Source: Mycobacterium sp. HUMS_12744610
GTDB lineage: Bacteria; Actinomycetota; Actinomycetes; Mycobacteriales; Mycobacteriaceae
Assembly (NCBI RefSeq): GCF_041206865.1
Contig: NZ_JBGEDP010000001.1
Coordinates: 5,704,001 to 5,768,000, forward strand
Length of the DNA: 64,000 bases
Direction: 5' to 3'
Shown: piece after piece, positions 37,645-50,123 of the stretch
Position numbering within the stretch: position 1 is the stretch's first letter
Layout of the letters: each line of letters begins with the position of its first letter
Notes under the pieces: model-generated
What the model saw: the letters and a program-made list of their open reading frames with translations, nothing else
What the model was told of the DNA's origin: nothing
Databases searched by the model: none
Position numbers and translations under genes: made by a program

Positions 37645-37688
37645 GACCCGCGCATTTGCCGCGCGGCGGGCTCGCGCATACTTGCACG

Positions 37689-39404
37689 ATGGCCACACCA
37701 ACCGATTCGACGCCCGGCACGGACATCAAACCACGTAGTCGTGACGTCACCGACGGCCTCGAAAAGGCCGCAGCCCGTGGCATGTTACGGGCGGTCGGCA
37801 TGGGCGACGAGGACTTCGCCAAGCCGCAGATCGGGGTCGCCTCGTCCTGGAACGAGATCACGCCCTGCAACCTGTCCCTGCAGCGCCTCGCCGTGGCGGT
37901 CAAGGAAGGGGTGTTCGCCGCGGGTGGCTACCCGCTGGAGTTCGGCACCATCTCGGTGTCCGACGGCATCTCGATGGGGCACGAGGGCATGCACTTCTCG
38001 CTGCCGTCGCGCGAGCTGATCGCCGACAGCGTCGAAACCGTGATGCAGGCCGAGCGGCTCGACGGCTCGGTGCTGCTCGCCGGGTGCGACAAGTCGCTGC
38101 CCGGGATGCTTATGGCCGCGGCGCGCCTGGACCTGGCGTCGGTGTTCCTCTACGCCGGCACCATCCTGCCGGGGGTGGCCAAGCTCTCCGACGGCAGCGA
38201 ACACCAGGTCACGATCATCGACGCCTTCGAGGCGGTGGGCGCCTGCGCCCGCGGGTTGATGCCGCGGGAGGACGTCGACGCGATCGAGCGCGCGATCTGC
38301 CCCGGCGAGGGCGCCTGCGGCGGCATGTACACCGCCAACACGATGGCCAGCGCCGCCGAGGCGCTGGGCATGTCGCTGCCCGGCAGCGCGGCCCCGCCGG
38401 CCACTGACCGCCGCCGCGACGGGTTCGCCCGCCGCAGCGGCGAGGCCGTCGTCGGCCTGCTGCGCCGCGGCATCACCGCCCGCGACATCCTCACCAAGGA
38501 GGCGTTCGAGAACGCCATCGCGGTGGTGATGGCTTTCGGCGGTTCGACCAACGCGGTGCTGCACCTGTTGGCGATCGCCCACGAGGCCGGGGTCGCGTTG
38601 GCACTCGACGACTTCAACCGGATCGGGTCGAAGGTGCCGCACCTGGCCGACGTCAAGCCGTTCGGCCGCCACGTCATGTCCGACGTCGACCACATCGGGG
38701 GCATCCCGGTGGCGATGAAGGCGCTACTGGACGCGGGCCTGCTGCACGGCGACTGTCTGACCGTGACGGGCCGGACCGTTGCCGAGAACCTGGCCGCCAT
38801 CGCCCCGCCGGACCCGGACGGCAAGGTGCTGCGCGCCCTGAGCCACCCGCTGCACCCGACCGGCGGCATCACGATCCTGCGCGGATCGCTGGCACCCGAC
38901 GGCGCGGTGGTCAAGACCGCCGGCCTCGACTCCGACGTGTTCGAGGGCACCGCAAGGGTTTTCGACGGCGAGCGGGCGGCGCTGGACGCTCTCGAGGACG
39001 GCACCGTCACCAAGGGCGATGCCGTGGTGATCCGCTACGAGGGGCCCAAGGGCGGCCCGGGAATGCGCGAGATGCTCGCCATCACCGGCGCGATCAAGGG
39101 CGCCGGCCTGGGCAAGGACGTGCTGCTGCTCACCGACGGCCGGTTCTCCGGCGGGACGACGGGTTTCTGCGTCGGCCACATCGCGCCGGAGGCGGTCGAC
39201 GGGGGGCCGATCGCGCTCCTGCGCGACGGCGACCGGATCCGACTCGACGCGGGCGCCCGCACGCTCGACGTGCTGGCCGACCCCGACGAGTTCGCAGCGC
39301 GGCGCGACGGCGTGACGCCGCCGGCACCGCGCTACACCTCCGGCGTACTGGCCAAATACGTCAGGCTGGTCGGCTCGGCCGCCGGCGGTGCGGTCTGCGG
39401 CTAG
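37689..39404 (+). CDS. ilvD: Dihydroxy-acid dehydratase
   Basis: 571 residues from ATG 37689 ([23 protein letters not shown]). It dehydrates dihydroxy-acids in valine, leucine and isoleucine synthesis using an Fe-S cluster. Cluster cysteines and surroundings are present: [13 protein letters not shown] and [17 protein letters not shown], with further blocks [16 protein letters not shown] and [23 protein letters not shown] seven bases before the ATG suggests a leaderless message. The adjacent RicR operator may tie its expression to copper, to which this cluster is sensitive in other bacteria. Confidence 0.95.
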   Translation: MATPTDSTPGTDIKPRSRDVTDGLEKAAARGMLRAVGMGDEDFAKPQIGVASSWNEITPCNLSLQRLAVAVKEGVFAAGGYPLEFGTISVSDGISMGHEGMHFSLPSRELIADSVETVMQAERLDGSVLLAGCDKSLPGMLMAAARLDLASVFLYAGTILPGVAKLSDGSEHQVTIIDAFEAVGACARGLMPREDVDAIERAICPGEGACGGMYTANTMASAAEALGMSLPGSAAPPATDRRRDGFARRSGEAVVGLLRRGITARDILTKEAFENAIAVVMAFGGSTNAVLHLLAIAHEAGVALALDDFNRIGSKVPHLADVKPFGRHVMSDVDHIGGIPVAMKALLDAGLLHGDCLTVTGRTVAENLAAIAPPDPDGKVLRALSHPLHPTGGITILRGSLAPDGAVVKTAGLDSDVFEGTARVFDGERAALDALEDGTVTKGDAVVIRYEGPKGGPGMREMLAITGAIKGAGLGKDVLLLTDGRFSGGTTGFCVGHIAPEAVDGGPIALLRDGDRIRLDAGARTLDVLADPDEFAARRDGVTPPAPRYTSGVLAKYVRLVGSAAGGAVCG

Positions 39405-39514
39405 GCCCGCCCGATCGCCTTGTGACTCAACGGACCTCGTGGCTGTGCGCCGACCTCGAAGGTCCCGCGACGCGCGTCCGCGTGCGCAGGTAGGTGGCGG
39501 CCAGGCCCAGGCGG

Positions 39515-40174
39515 TCAGCGAACCAACGCGAACGCGAAGCCGTCCCAGTACTTGGCCCCGACCGTCTGGATCACCGCCGTGTCGAGGCGGGGGTGCTCAC
39601 CCATCAGCTGCAATGCCTGGCGGGTCGCCCGCGCCGCGGCGTCCGCGCAGTGCGGGTCGAGGATCTTGCCCTCGCGAATCACGTTGTCCAACAGGACAAC
39701 CGAGCCGGGACGGGCCAGCTTGACCGCCCACTCCAGGTAGGCGACGTTGTTCTCCTTGTCGGCGTCGATGAACACCAGGTCGAACGGGTCGCCGGTCAGC
39801 GTCGGCAGCGTGTCCAGCGCGGCTCCGACCAGCACCTCCACCCGGTCGGCGACGCCGGCGCGCTGCAGGTTGGCCCGCGCGACCTCGGCGTGCCGGGGCT
39901 CGTATTCCAGGGTGACCACCCGCCCCTGGGGGCCGGCACCGCGCGCCAGCCAGATGGCACTGAACCCGCCCAAGGTGCCGATCTCGAGGATCCGCCGGGC
40001 CCGCACCGCGCCGGCCAGCAGGCTCAGGAATTTGCCCTGCTGCGCGGAGACGGCGATGGGCGGCAGGCCGGCCGCGTTGCTGGCCTCCAGCGCCGCGGCG
40101 AGGGCCGGGTCATCGCCGACCATTGCGGCGTCGAGGAATTCGTCGACATCGTGGGGAGTGGGTTTCGGGCTCAT
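39515..40174 (-). CDS. O-methyltransferase (Rv0187 type)
   Basis: 219 residues, catechol-O-methyltransferase-like class I fold: ILEIGTLGGFSAIWLARG (SAM loop), VVTLEYEPRHAEVARANL and DLVFIDADKENN, the metal-binding aspartates, then GSVVLLDNVIREGKI. A divalent-metal-dependent activity is expected from family. It diverges from mymT, so the RicR operator at 40219-40235 is 45 bases upstream of its start and may control it too. Confidence 0.9.
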   Translation of the reverse strand: MSPKPTPHDVDEFLDAAMVGDDPALAAALEASNAAGLPPIAVSAQQGKFLSLLAGAVRARRILEIGTLGGFSAIWLARGAGPQGRVVTLEYEPRHAEVARANLQRAGVADRVEVLVGAALDTLPTLTGDPFDLVFIDADKENNVAYLEWAVKLARPGSVVLLDNVIREGKILDPHCADAAARATRQALQLMGEHPRLDTAVIQTVGAKYWDGFAFALVR

Positions 40175-40218
40175 GAGGTCAACGCTAGCCGGGCCGATTC
40201 CGTCGGGGCCGTTTCCCT

Positions 40219-40235
40219 ATACCCTTATGGGGTAT
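40219..40235. promoter_or_regulatory. RicR operator upstream of mymT
   Basis: ATACCCTTATGGGGTAT matches TACCC-N5-GGGTA. It overlaps a TATAGT -10 element (40235-40240), so RicR binding would block the mymT promoter. Confidence 0.85.
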
Positions 40236-40281
40236 ATAGTGGGACGTACGCAAGTTCATGACATCGAAGGGGTGATTCAGC

Positions 40282-40428
40282 ATGGCAAACTACGAAGCGG
40301 GAACCCTGTTGACCTGCGGGCACGAGGGCTGCGGCTGCCGCGTCCGCATCGATGCTCCCTGCAACTGCTCGGGCGCCGGCGAGGCGTACCGCTGCACCTG
40401 CGGCGACGAAATGGTCCCCGTCAAGTAG
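40282..40428 (+). CDS. mymT: Copper metallothionein MymT
   Basis: A 48-residue protein beginning [12 protein letters not shown], with seven cysteines in [17 protein letters not shown] clusters and a final CTCGDE. It is nearly identical to M. tuberculosis MymT, which binds several Cu(I) ions and protects against copper. GAAGGGG at 40266-40272 is the ribosome-binding site and the promoter carries a RicR operator. The amino-terminal extension of the M. tuberculosis protein is absent. Confidence 0.93.
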   Translation: MANYEAGTLLTCGHEGCGCRVRIDAPCNCSGAGEAYRCTCGDEMVPVK

Positions 40429-40468
40429 ATCCGGCACCGCCGGTCGTACGTTCGGGCCCCGGTGCCGG

Positions 40469-42589
40469 TCATCGCCCGAACGTGCGGCCGGCGAGTTCGA
40501 CGGTGGCGGCCAGTCGCAGCTCGGCGGCCGACGCGCCCACCGCCACCGCATACTCCCCCGCACCGATGCGCCAGCTTCCGGCCGCACCGTCGTAGCGGGC
40601 AAGCAGGCGCGGGTCCACCTCCACGAACACCCGGCTGGTCGCGCCGGGGTCGAGTTCGACCCGGCGAAATCCCAGCAACCGCAGGCTCGGCTCGCCGGCG
40701 GCGGCGGTCAGATACAGCTGCGGGGTGTCGGCCCCGGCTCGCTCGCCCACGTTGACGACGTCGAAACCGGCGGTGATGCCGTCCCCGCCGCCGTCGACCA
40801 CCAGGTCGCGGTACTCGAAATCGGTGTAGGACAGGCCGTGGCCGAACGCGAACATCGGGGTCTGGCCCGTCCGGGCGAACCAGCGGTAGCCGACGTCGGC
40901 GCCCTCGGTGTACTCGATGGTGGTGGGTGTCCCCCACCCGGCGCCGGGTCCGGGCAGCTGCGGGCGCGGTGTCTGGCCCAGCCCGGCCGGGAACGTGATC
41001 GGCAACCGCCCCGACGGATTGACCTGCCCGGCAAGGATTTCCGCGATGGCCCGGCCACCCGCCTGGCCCGGATACCAGGCCTGCACGATCGCGTTCACCG
41101 ACTCCCGCCAGGGCATGGCCACCGGGTTGCCGGTCTGCAGCACCACCACGGTGTTCGGGTTGGCCGCCGACACGGCGGCGATCAGCGCGTCCTGCCCCCA
41201 CGGCAGCGACAGGTCGGCGCCGTCGAAGCCCTCCCCCTCGGCGCGGACCGCGAACACGATCGCGACGTCGGCCCGCCGCGCAACCGGGACCGCCTCCGCG
41301 GGGCTGGCCCCGGGGTCGAACTCGATGCGCGCGGCAGGGAATTGGTTGCGGAGCTCCTCGAGCGGGCTCGACGGGTGCAGGTGGAGGTTGCGGATGCCGG
41401 CCATGAGGCCCGTTCCCCCGATCGGGATCACGCCCGCGTAGCCGCCCGGCGGGACGACGGCGCTCGACCCGTAACCGGCCGCCACACCCGCCTGCGCGTA
41501 GCCGCCGATCACGGCGATGACGGCGCCCGGCTCGGGCGCCAGGGGCAGCGCCCCGCGGTTGGCCAGCAGCACGATCCCCTGCCGCGCGATGCGCAGCGCG
41601 ATCTCGTTGTGCGCGACCATATCCGGTGCGGGGGTCGCGGCCCGGTCGTCGATTCCGACGGCGAACATCGAACGCAGGATGCGCCGCACCATGTCGGACA
41701 GGCGGTCGCGGGGCAGCGCACCGGCGGCCAGCGCGGCCCGCAGCCGGTCGCCGAACGCCTCGGACTGCCAGAACAGGCCATCGAGTTGCGCACCGCTCTC
41801 CTGGTCCAGCCCGGCCAGCGCGCATTCCCAGCCCGGGGTGCCGCCCCAGTCGGACATGACCCAACCCCGGTATCCCCAGGCGTCTTTCAGCACGCGGTTG
41901 AGCAGCGTGTCGTTGGCGGCGGCGTACTCGCCGTTGACCTTGTTGTAGGCCGTCATCACCGCCCCCGGCTGCGAGCGCTCGATGGCGATCTCGAAGGCCA
42001 GCAGGTCGGACTCGCGGTGGGCGGCGGGATCGATGACCGCGTCGAGCCAGTGCCGGTTGGTCTCGTTGCAGTTCAGGCAGAAGTGCTTGACCGTCGAGAT
42101 GACGCCCTGCTGCTGGATCCCGTTGACCGCCTCCGCGGCCATCGTCGCGGTCAGCAGCGGGTCCTCGGAAAAGTATTCGAAGTTGCGGCCGTTGCGCGGG
42201 TCGCGGGCGAGGTTCATCGCGCCGGCCAGCTGCACGTTGAACCCGCGGCTGCGCGCCTCGCGCCCGATCACCTCGCCGGACGCGCGGGCGAGCGCCGGGT
42301 CGAAACCGGCGGCCAGCGCCAGGCCCGCCGGCAGTGCGGTGGCGGTGTCGCCCGGACGGTAGCCGGGGTTGGTCACGCCGAGGCCGGCGTCGCTCATCAG
42401 CAGCGCCGGGACGCCGAGGCGGGGCACGCCCGGCACGTAACCGGCGCTCATCGGGACGCCCTGCGGGATGCGCTCGTCGCGCAGCGGCCACATCTCCCCG
42501 GCGCCCATCACGCCGACCAGCAGCGAGAACCGCTCGTCGTCGGTCATCTGGGCTTCGACCTCGCGGGCGCGCAGGTCCGGGTCGCTCAC
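40469..42589 (-). CDS. bglS: Beta-glucosidase, glycoside hydrolase family 3
   Basis: 706 residues from a GTG coupled to the Rv0185 stop (GTGA). GH3 features: substrate-binding GAMNLARDPRNGRNFEYFSEDP and KHFCLNCNETNRH, and the nucleophile Asp in GWVMSDWGGT. A (beta/alpha)6 sandwich domain with a catalytic acid/base follows, then a fibronectin-III-like end (LLGFRRVELDPGATSRVFVEVDPRLL). No signal peptide is evident, so it is probably cytoplasmic and acts on beta-linked glucosides. Confidence 0.93.
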   Translation of the reverse strand: MSDPDLRAREVEAQMTDDERFSLLVGVMGAGEMWPLRDERIPQGVPMSAGYVPGVPRLGVPALLMSDAGLGVTNPGYRPGDTATALPAGLALAAGFDPALARASGEVIGREARSRGFNVQLAGAMNLARDPRNGRNFEYFSEDPLLTATMAAEAVNGIQQQGVISTVKHFCLNCNETNRHWLDAVIDPAAHRESDLLAFEIAIERSQPGAVMTAYNKVNGEYAAANDTLLNRVLKDAWGYRGWVMSDWGGTPGWECALAGLDQESGAQLDGLFWQSEAFGDRLRAALAAGALPRDRLSDMVRRILRSMFAVGIDDRAATPAPDMVAHNEIALRIARQGIVLLANRGALPLAPEPGAVIAVIGGYAQAGVAAGYGSSAVVPPGGYAGVIPIGGTGLMAGIRNLHLHPSSPLEELRNQFPAARIEFDPGASPAEAVPVARRADVAIVFAVRAEGEGFDGADLSLPWGQDALIAAVSAANPNTVVVLQTGNPVAMPWRESVNAIVQAWYPGQAGGRAIAEILAGQVNPSGRLPITFPAGLGQTPRPQLPGPGAGWGTPTTIEYTEGADVGYRWFARTGQTPMFAFGHGLSYTDFEYRDLVVDGGGDGITAGFDVVNVGERAGADTPQLYLTAAAGEPSLRLLGFRRVELDPGATSRVFVEVDPRLLARYDGAAGSWRIGAGEYAVAVGASAAELRLAATVELAGRTFGR

Positions 42590-43095
42590 CGCACGCCCTC
42601 TTTGGCGTAGACGACGCGCAGCACGTGCCCCGCTTCGGGGCCCATCACCAGCTCGGCCAGGGCGCAGCTGGTCGCGACGAACTCCGGGCCGTGCGACGGC
42701 TGCGCCCCGCACAGGTGGTGGGCCACCTCGTGGAGCACCACCAGCTCGCGCAGCGCCCAGTCGGCGGTGTCGCGGTCGGGAACCGCGATGACCCCCGCGC
42801 CGTCGCGGCTCTCGTAGTGCGCCGCGGTGGCCGCCCGGCGCGCCCGCACGGACAGCGGCGCCACGTCCGGCCACTGCCGCCGCACCGCCGGTAACGCAAG
42901 CACCTCGTCAACGTAGCGCTGCACGGAGCCCACCGAGCCGAATCGGGCTTCCGGGGGAAGCGTCAACTGGGTGCCGAAGAACTCCACCGCCGGCGACCCG
43001 TGCTCGGCGGCACGGTCGAACAACGTGCGGACGAACTCCTCGGCGGCATATACCTTGGCGCGCTGGGAATCCCGCGGGGCACCCGCCGGCGTCAC
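42586..43095 (-). CDS. Rv0185-type putative metallohydrolase
   Basis: 169 residues from GTG 43095, overlapping the previous stop. A zincin-like motif is visible: LVVLHEVAHHLCG (HExxH) followed by SHGPEFVAT, which could supply the third ligand. The rest is of unknown fold. It lies in a tight minus-strand chain Rv0184-Rv0185-bglS with stop/start overlaps, suggesting a shared mRNA. Substrate unknown. Confidence 0.85.
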   Translation of the reverse strand: MTPAGAPRDSQRAKVYAAEEFVRTLFDRAAEHGSPAVEFFGTQLTLPPEARFGSVGSVQRYVDEVLALPAVRRQWPDVAPLSVRARRAATAAHYESRDGAGVIAVPDRDTADWALRELVVLHEVAHHLCGAQPSHGPEFVATSCALAELVMGPEAGHVLRVVYAKEGVR

Positions 43096-43841
43096 CGGCC
43101 CAGCGCGGTCCGCGCCCCGGGAAGCTCGGGGCTGTCCCCCAGCCGCGCCCGGCGCCCCGCGTGGTCACCGGCCCGCCGGGCCGCCGAGGAGTATCCGGCC
43201 GACGCGCTGGTGGCCCGCCACGTGCCGCGCGCCTTCGATGCGCTGCGGTAGTGATCGCGCAGCTCGATCTCCTTGTCCCGGAGCGCGACGGCGGTGCCCG
43301 GGGCGCGCCCGCGGTCCTCGGTGGCCTCCCGGCGGGCCTGTTCGCGGGCCTCGGCCAGGCGCTGGCCGACCCGGGCCCCGAAGGCCAGCTGGAAGTTGAG
43401 CCGGGCGGTGATGGTCGGGGTGGGCCGGTGCGCGCCCGAGGCCAGGTAGGCGTCCGAGGCCCGCACCATCTGGACGACCAGGCTGGCGTAGAGGGCATGC
43501 GTGGCGTCGATGTCCTCGGCGAAGCCGTACGCGTAGAGGAACGTCGAATTCGACGCCACGTCACAGCGCACGTCGTTGGCCGCCGCGATCCCCACGAACA
43601 GCTGCACGTAGGTCCGCAGGCCCCGGGTGCCTGCCGTCCCGATGGTGATGGTCCGCTGCGTCGGGGCCTGCGCCGGCGAGCGGTCGGCCGCGTGCGAGCG
43701 CGCCACCGCCAGGTCGATCGACGCGGCCGTCGCCAGCCGTTGCGCGGCGCCCATGAACGCCTCGGCCTCGTGCGGGTTGTCGGTGCCTTCGGCCTGGCGC
43801 AGCAGGGCGGCGATGCGGGCCAGCATCTTGTCGTCACTCAT
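43092..43841 (-). CDS. DUF2786 protein (Rv0184 type)
   Basis: 249 residues, the same length as I recall for Rv0184. The N-terminal DUF2786 motif (KMLARIAALLRQAEGTDNPHEAEAFMGAAQRLA) is followed by a region with RTYVQLFVGIAAANDVRCD and a basic disordered C-terminus. ATG 43841 is chosen because it overlaps the TGA of an 18-codon ORF in the upstream repeat (ATGA), giving likely translational coupling; a GTG at 43850 is an alternative. Function unknown. Confidence 0.88.
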   Translation of the reverse strand: MSDDKMLARIAALLRQAEGTDNPHEAEAFMGAAQRLATAASIDLAVARSHAADRSPAQAPTQRTITIGTAGTRGLRTYVQLFVGIAAANDVRCDVASNSTFLYAYGFAEDIDATHALYASLVVQMVRASDAYLASGAHRPTPTITARLNFQLAFGARVGQRLAEAREQARREATEDRGRAPGTAVALRDKEIELRDHYRSASKARGTWRATSASAGYSSAARRAGDHAGRRARLGDSPELPGARTALGR

Positions 43842-44007
43842 GGGCGCCACTCCTCCTCATCGCTACGCTCTGCATCGTCGCCGGCGCGACTCATGGGCGC
43901 CACTCCTTTTCATCGCTACGCTCTGCATCGTCGCCGGCGCGACTCATGGGCGCCGCTCCTTTTCATCGCTACGCTCTGCATCGTCGCCGGCGCGACTCAT
44001 GGGCGCC
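43839..44007 (-). repeat. 53-bp tandem repeat, MIRU class, three copies plus a partial
   Basis: Direct repeats begin at 43839, 43892 and 43945, with a 10-base partial at 43998; copies differ at only a few bases. On the minus strand each unit carries a ribosome-binding AAGGAG (GAGGAG in the copy next to Rv0184) and an ORF starting MSRAGDDAERSDEKEWRP whose TGA overlaps the next ATG. This is the organisation of mycobacterial interspersed repetitive units and feeds directly into the Rv0184 start. Copy number probably varies between strains. Confidence 0.9.
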
Positions 44008-44045
44008 AAACTACGGCAGCGGTATGACATTCCGCGTCCGGCCAC

Positions 44046-47956
<3,911 letters not shown>

Positions 47957-47965
47957 GGTCGTTCT

Positions 47966-47994
47966 CCTATTATTAGGAAGTAGTCACTTATAAT
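47966..47994 (+). promoter_or_regulatory. Divergent promoter/operator region of the IclR gene
   Basis: TATAAT at 47989-47994 is a consensus -10, 25 bases before ATG 48020. Immediately upstream are two short imperfect dyads, CCTA-TTAT-TAGG and AAGT-AGTC-ACTT, which could be the regulator's own operator and would also cover the dehydrogenase start. Confidence 0.45.
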
Positions 47995-48019
47995 TTGGCC
48001 GGATGCTAGAAAGCCACGC

Positions 48020-48886
48020 ATGGATACGTCAACCGCCAAGTCACCGCCCACCGGGCGCGTGGTCGACGTGCTTGCCACGCTGGCGGATTCGCCCGACGGG
48101 CGGACGTCCGCCGGAATAGCGAAGATCTGCGGGATCAGCACCTCGACCTGTGCGCTCGTCCTCGCCGAGCTGGAACGGCGCGCCTGGGTGACGCGCCGGG
48201 AGGATCGCCGCTACACCCTGGGCAGCGGCCTGTTCGGGCTGGTGCACGGCCTGCGCAGGCAGTTCCCGTTGCTGGACCGCGGCCGTGCGGCGCTGACGCT
48301 CCTGCACGACACCCTCGGTGCGGGGTGCTCGATGTCGAAAATCGGCGAGAAGCACCTGATTATCGTCGACGCCGTCGGCCACGGCACCGACGGTGAGCAC
48401 GCCGTCGGCCAGCGCTTCCCCATCGACCCACCGTTCGGTCTGGTAGCGATGGCCTGGCGGGACGACGCGTTCGTCCGGGCCTGGCTGCACCGGGTCATGC
48501 CGCGGCTCGGCCGCGCCGAAATAGACCAGCAGCAGCGGGTACTCGCCGACATCCGCGCCCGCGGCTACGGGGCGTGGCGCTTCGACGACGCCCACCAGTC
48601 ACTGCACCACCGGCTGGCCGACGTGTTGGCGTCGCTGGAGCCGACGGCGCGGGTCACCCGGCAACTCACCACCCTGATGACGATGGTGACACTGCAATCG
48701 ATCACCCACTCGCTGGAAACCGACTTGGCCGTAGCCGAATTCGTCGTTCTGCCGATCTTCGGGCAGCACGGCCAGCCGGAGTATCAGATCGAGATCCACC
48801 TCGGCCACCCCGTCGGCCTGACCCTGGACGCGCTCAACGACGCACTGCGCCAGGCGCAGCGACTGCTCAGCGCCGGGGGGCCCTGA
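48020..48886 (+). CDS. IclR-family transcriptional regulator
   Basis: 288 residues. The N-terminal winged helix-turn-helix is clear (VVDVLATLADSPDGRTSAGIAKICGISTSTCALVLAELERRAWVTRREDRRYTLGSGL), followed by an effector-binding domain. It diverges from the DapB-like dehydrogenase gene and probably controls it together with itself. The effector is unknown. Confidence 0.85.
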   Translation: MDTSTAKSPPTGRVVDVLATLADSPDGRTSAGIAKICGISTSTCALVLAELERRAWVTRREDRRYTLGSGLFGLVHGLRRQFPLLDRGRAALTLLHDTLGAGCSMSKIGEKHLIIVDAVGHGTDGEHAVGQRFPIDPPFGLVAMAWRDDAFVRAWLHRVMPRLGRAEIDQQQRVLADIRARGYGAWRFDDAHQSLHHRLADVLASLEPTARVTRQLTTLMTMVTLQSITHSLETDLAVAEFVVLPIFGQHGQPEYQIEIHLGHPVGLTLDALNDALRQAQRLLSAGGP

Positions 48887-49148
48887 CCTAGAGTGGGCAG
48901 GACGGACGGGAGCCCACATGTCTCAATCGCAGGCCAAGCACGCGGCGCCGAACCCTGATCGGAACATCAAGGCGCTTCGGACCGTACGGTTCTGGCTGGC
49001 ACCGCTGCTGATCACACTGGCGCTGATGTCGGCGCTGTGCGCGCTCTACCTCGGCGGCATCCTGAATCCGACGACCAACCTGCGGCACTTCCCCATCGCG
49101 GTGGTCAACGAGGACGCCGGCCCGACGGGCGCCAAGATCGCCGCCGGT

Positions 49149-50076
49149 CTAGGGCGTGTCTCCCAATTGGTTGTTTCCGACGCGGGAATGGATTACGGCG
49201 CAGGCCAATAGGACACCGCCGAGGTAGGTCAGGGCGTATTTGTCGTAGCGGGTCGCGATACCGCGCCATTGCTTGAGCCGGTTGTAGCCTCGTTCGACGG
49301 TGTTGCGCAGACCGTAGAGCTCGGCGTCGAACGCCGGTGGGCGACCCCCGGCCGATCCCTTGGCCTTGCGCCGGGCGATCTGGTCTTTGCGTTCGGGAAT
49401 CGTGTGCTTGATTCTTCGGGAACGTAATTCGGTGCGCGTGCTCGGGTGTGAATACGCCTTGTCGGCGAGCAATCGGAAGTCGCCACCGGTCACACCGTGC
49501 TCAGCGCAGGCGTGGTCGTAGTCGTCGAGCAAAGGCAGCAACTGCGGATTGTCGCCGGCCTGGCCAGCGGTCAACCGGACCGCGACAACAGCTTCGCGCT
49601 GATCGGTCAGGGTGTGGATCTTGGTGGTCAGCCCGCCTCGCGAACGCCCAATTGCATGGTCGTCGGGTTCATCGGCGGATTTCTTGTAATTCGACAGGGC
49701 CCCCTTTTGCCAGCGTGTCCGACCGGGCACCCGCCGAATGTTGATGCGCCCGTACGTTCGTCGAATCCACCGACAACAGCTTCTCGATATCGCCGGCCAT
49801 CTCGGCGTCGAACCCGAAGGCGTGCGCCACCTGAGCAAACATCACGTCATAGGTGCCATCCAGCGACCATCGGTGATGACGCTTCCACACCGTTTTCCAT
49901 GGCCCGAAATCAGCGGGCAGGTCCCGCCACGGGCATCCCGTGCGAAACCGCCAGGCAATCCCCTCCAAAATCAACCGGTGATCACCAAACCTCCGGCCCC
50001 GCTTGCCCTCATGCGAAGGCATCAACGGCTCAACCACCGCCCAGAACTCGTCAGAAATCACACCAATCCGCGTCAC
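49149..50076 (-). CDS. IS5-family (IS427-type) transposase, two frames
   Basis: The first frame from GTG 50076 (VTRIGVISDEFWAVVEPLMP) carries WRFRTGCPWRDLPADFGPWKTVWKRHHRW and the first catalytic Asp in VDSTNVRAH. The second frame has KKSADEPDDHAIGRSRGGLTTKIH, the second Asp in LLADKAYSHP, and the Glu in RNTVERGYNRLKQWRGIATRYDK. The frames are joined near 49711 at a GGCAAAAGGGGGCCC run by a +1 (or -2) shift, as expected for IS427-group elements that use frameshifting. The stop codon TAG lies in the CTAG target sequence, not in the element proper. Confidence 0.85.
49152..49168 (+). repeat. Left terminal inverted repeat of the IS element
   Basis: GGGCGTGTCTCCCAATT, an exact 17-bp inverse of the sequence at 50107-50123. 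Confidence 0.92.
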
Positions 50077-50106
50077 CAGCCAATCCTGGCTGGTCAACAG
50101 TCGAAA

Positions 50107-50123
50107 AATTGGGAGACACGCCC
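50107..50123 (-). repeat. Right terminal inverted repeat of the IS element
   Basis: AATTGGGAGACACGCCC, the exact inverse of the left end; followed by TAG of the target. Confidence 0.92.

Larger units (their letters stand above)
49152..50123 (-). mobile_element. IS5-family insertion sequence, about 972 bp
   Basis: Bounded by perfect 17-bp inverted repeats, starting GGGCGTGTCTCCC. The flanks are CTAG on both sides (TA if the repeats are counted to the last matching base), a target duplication typical of the family. The element carries one transposase in two frames and interrupts the Rv0180c-type gene. Removal of the element and one copy of CTAG restores that gene exactly, so the insertion is recent. 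Confidence 0.92.

Noticed and set aside
40352..42610. Long plus-strand open frame opposite bglS
   Set aside because: The minus strand encodes a complete GH3 enzyme; the antisense translation is arginine- and glycine-rich with no family features.
43839..44007. CRISPR-like array
   Set aside because: Units are contiguous 53-bp direct repeats without unique spacers and contain coding signals, so they are MIRU-class tandem repeats.
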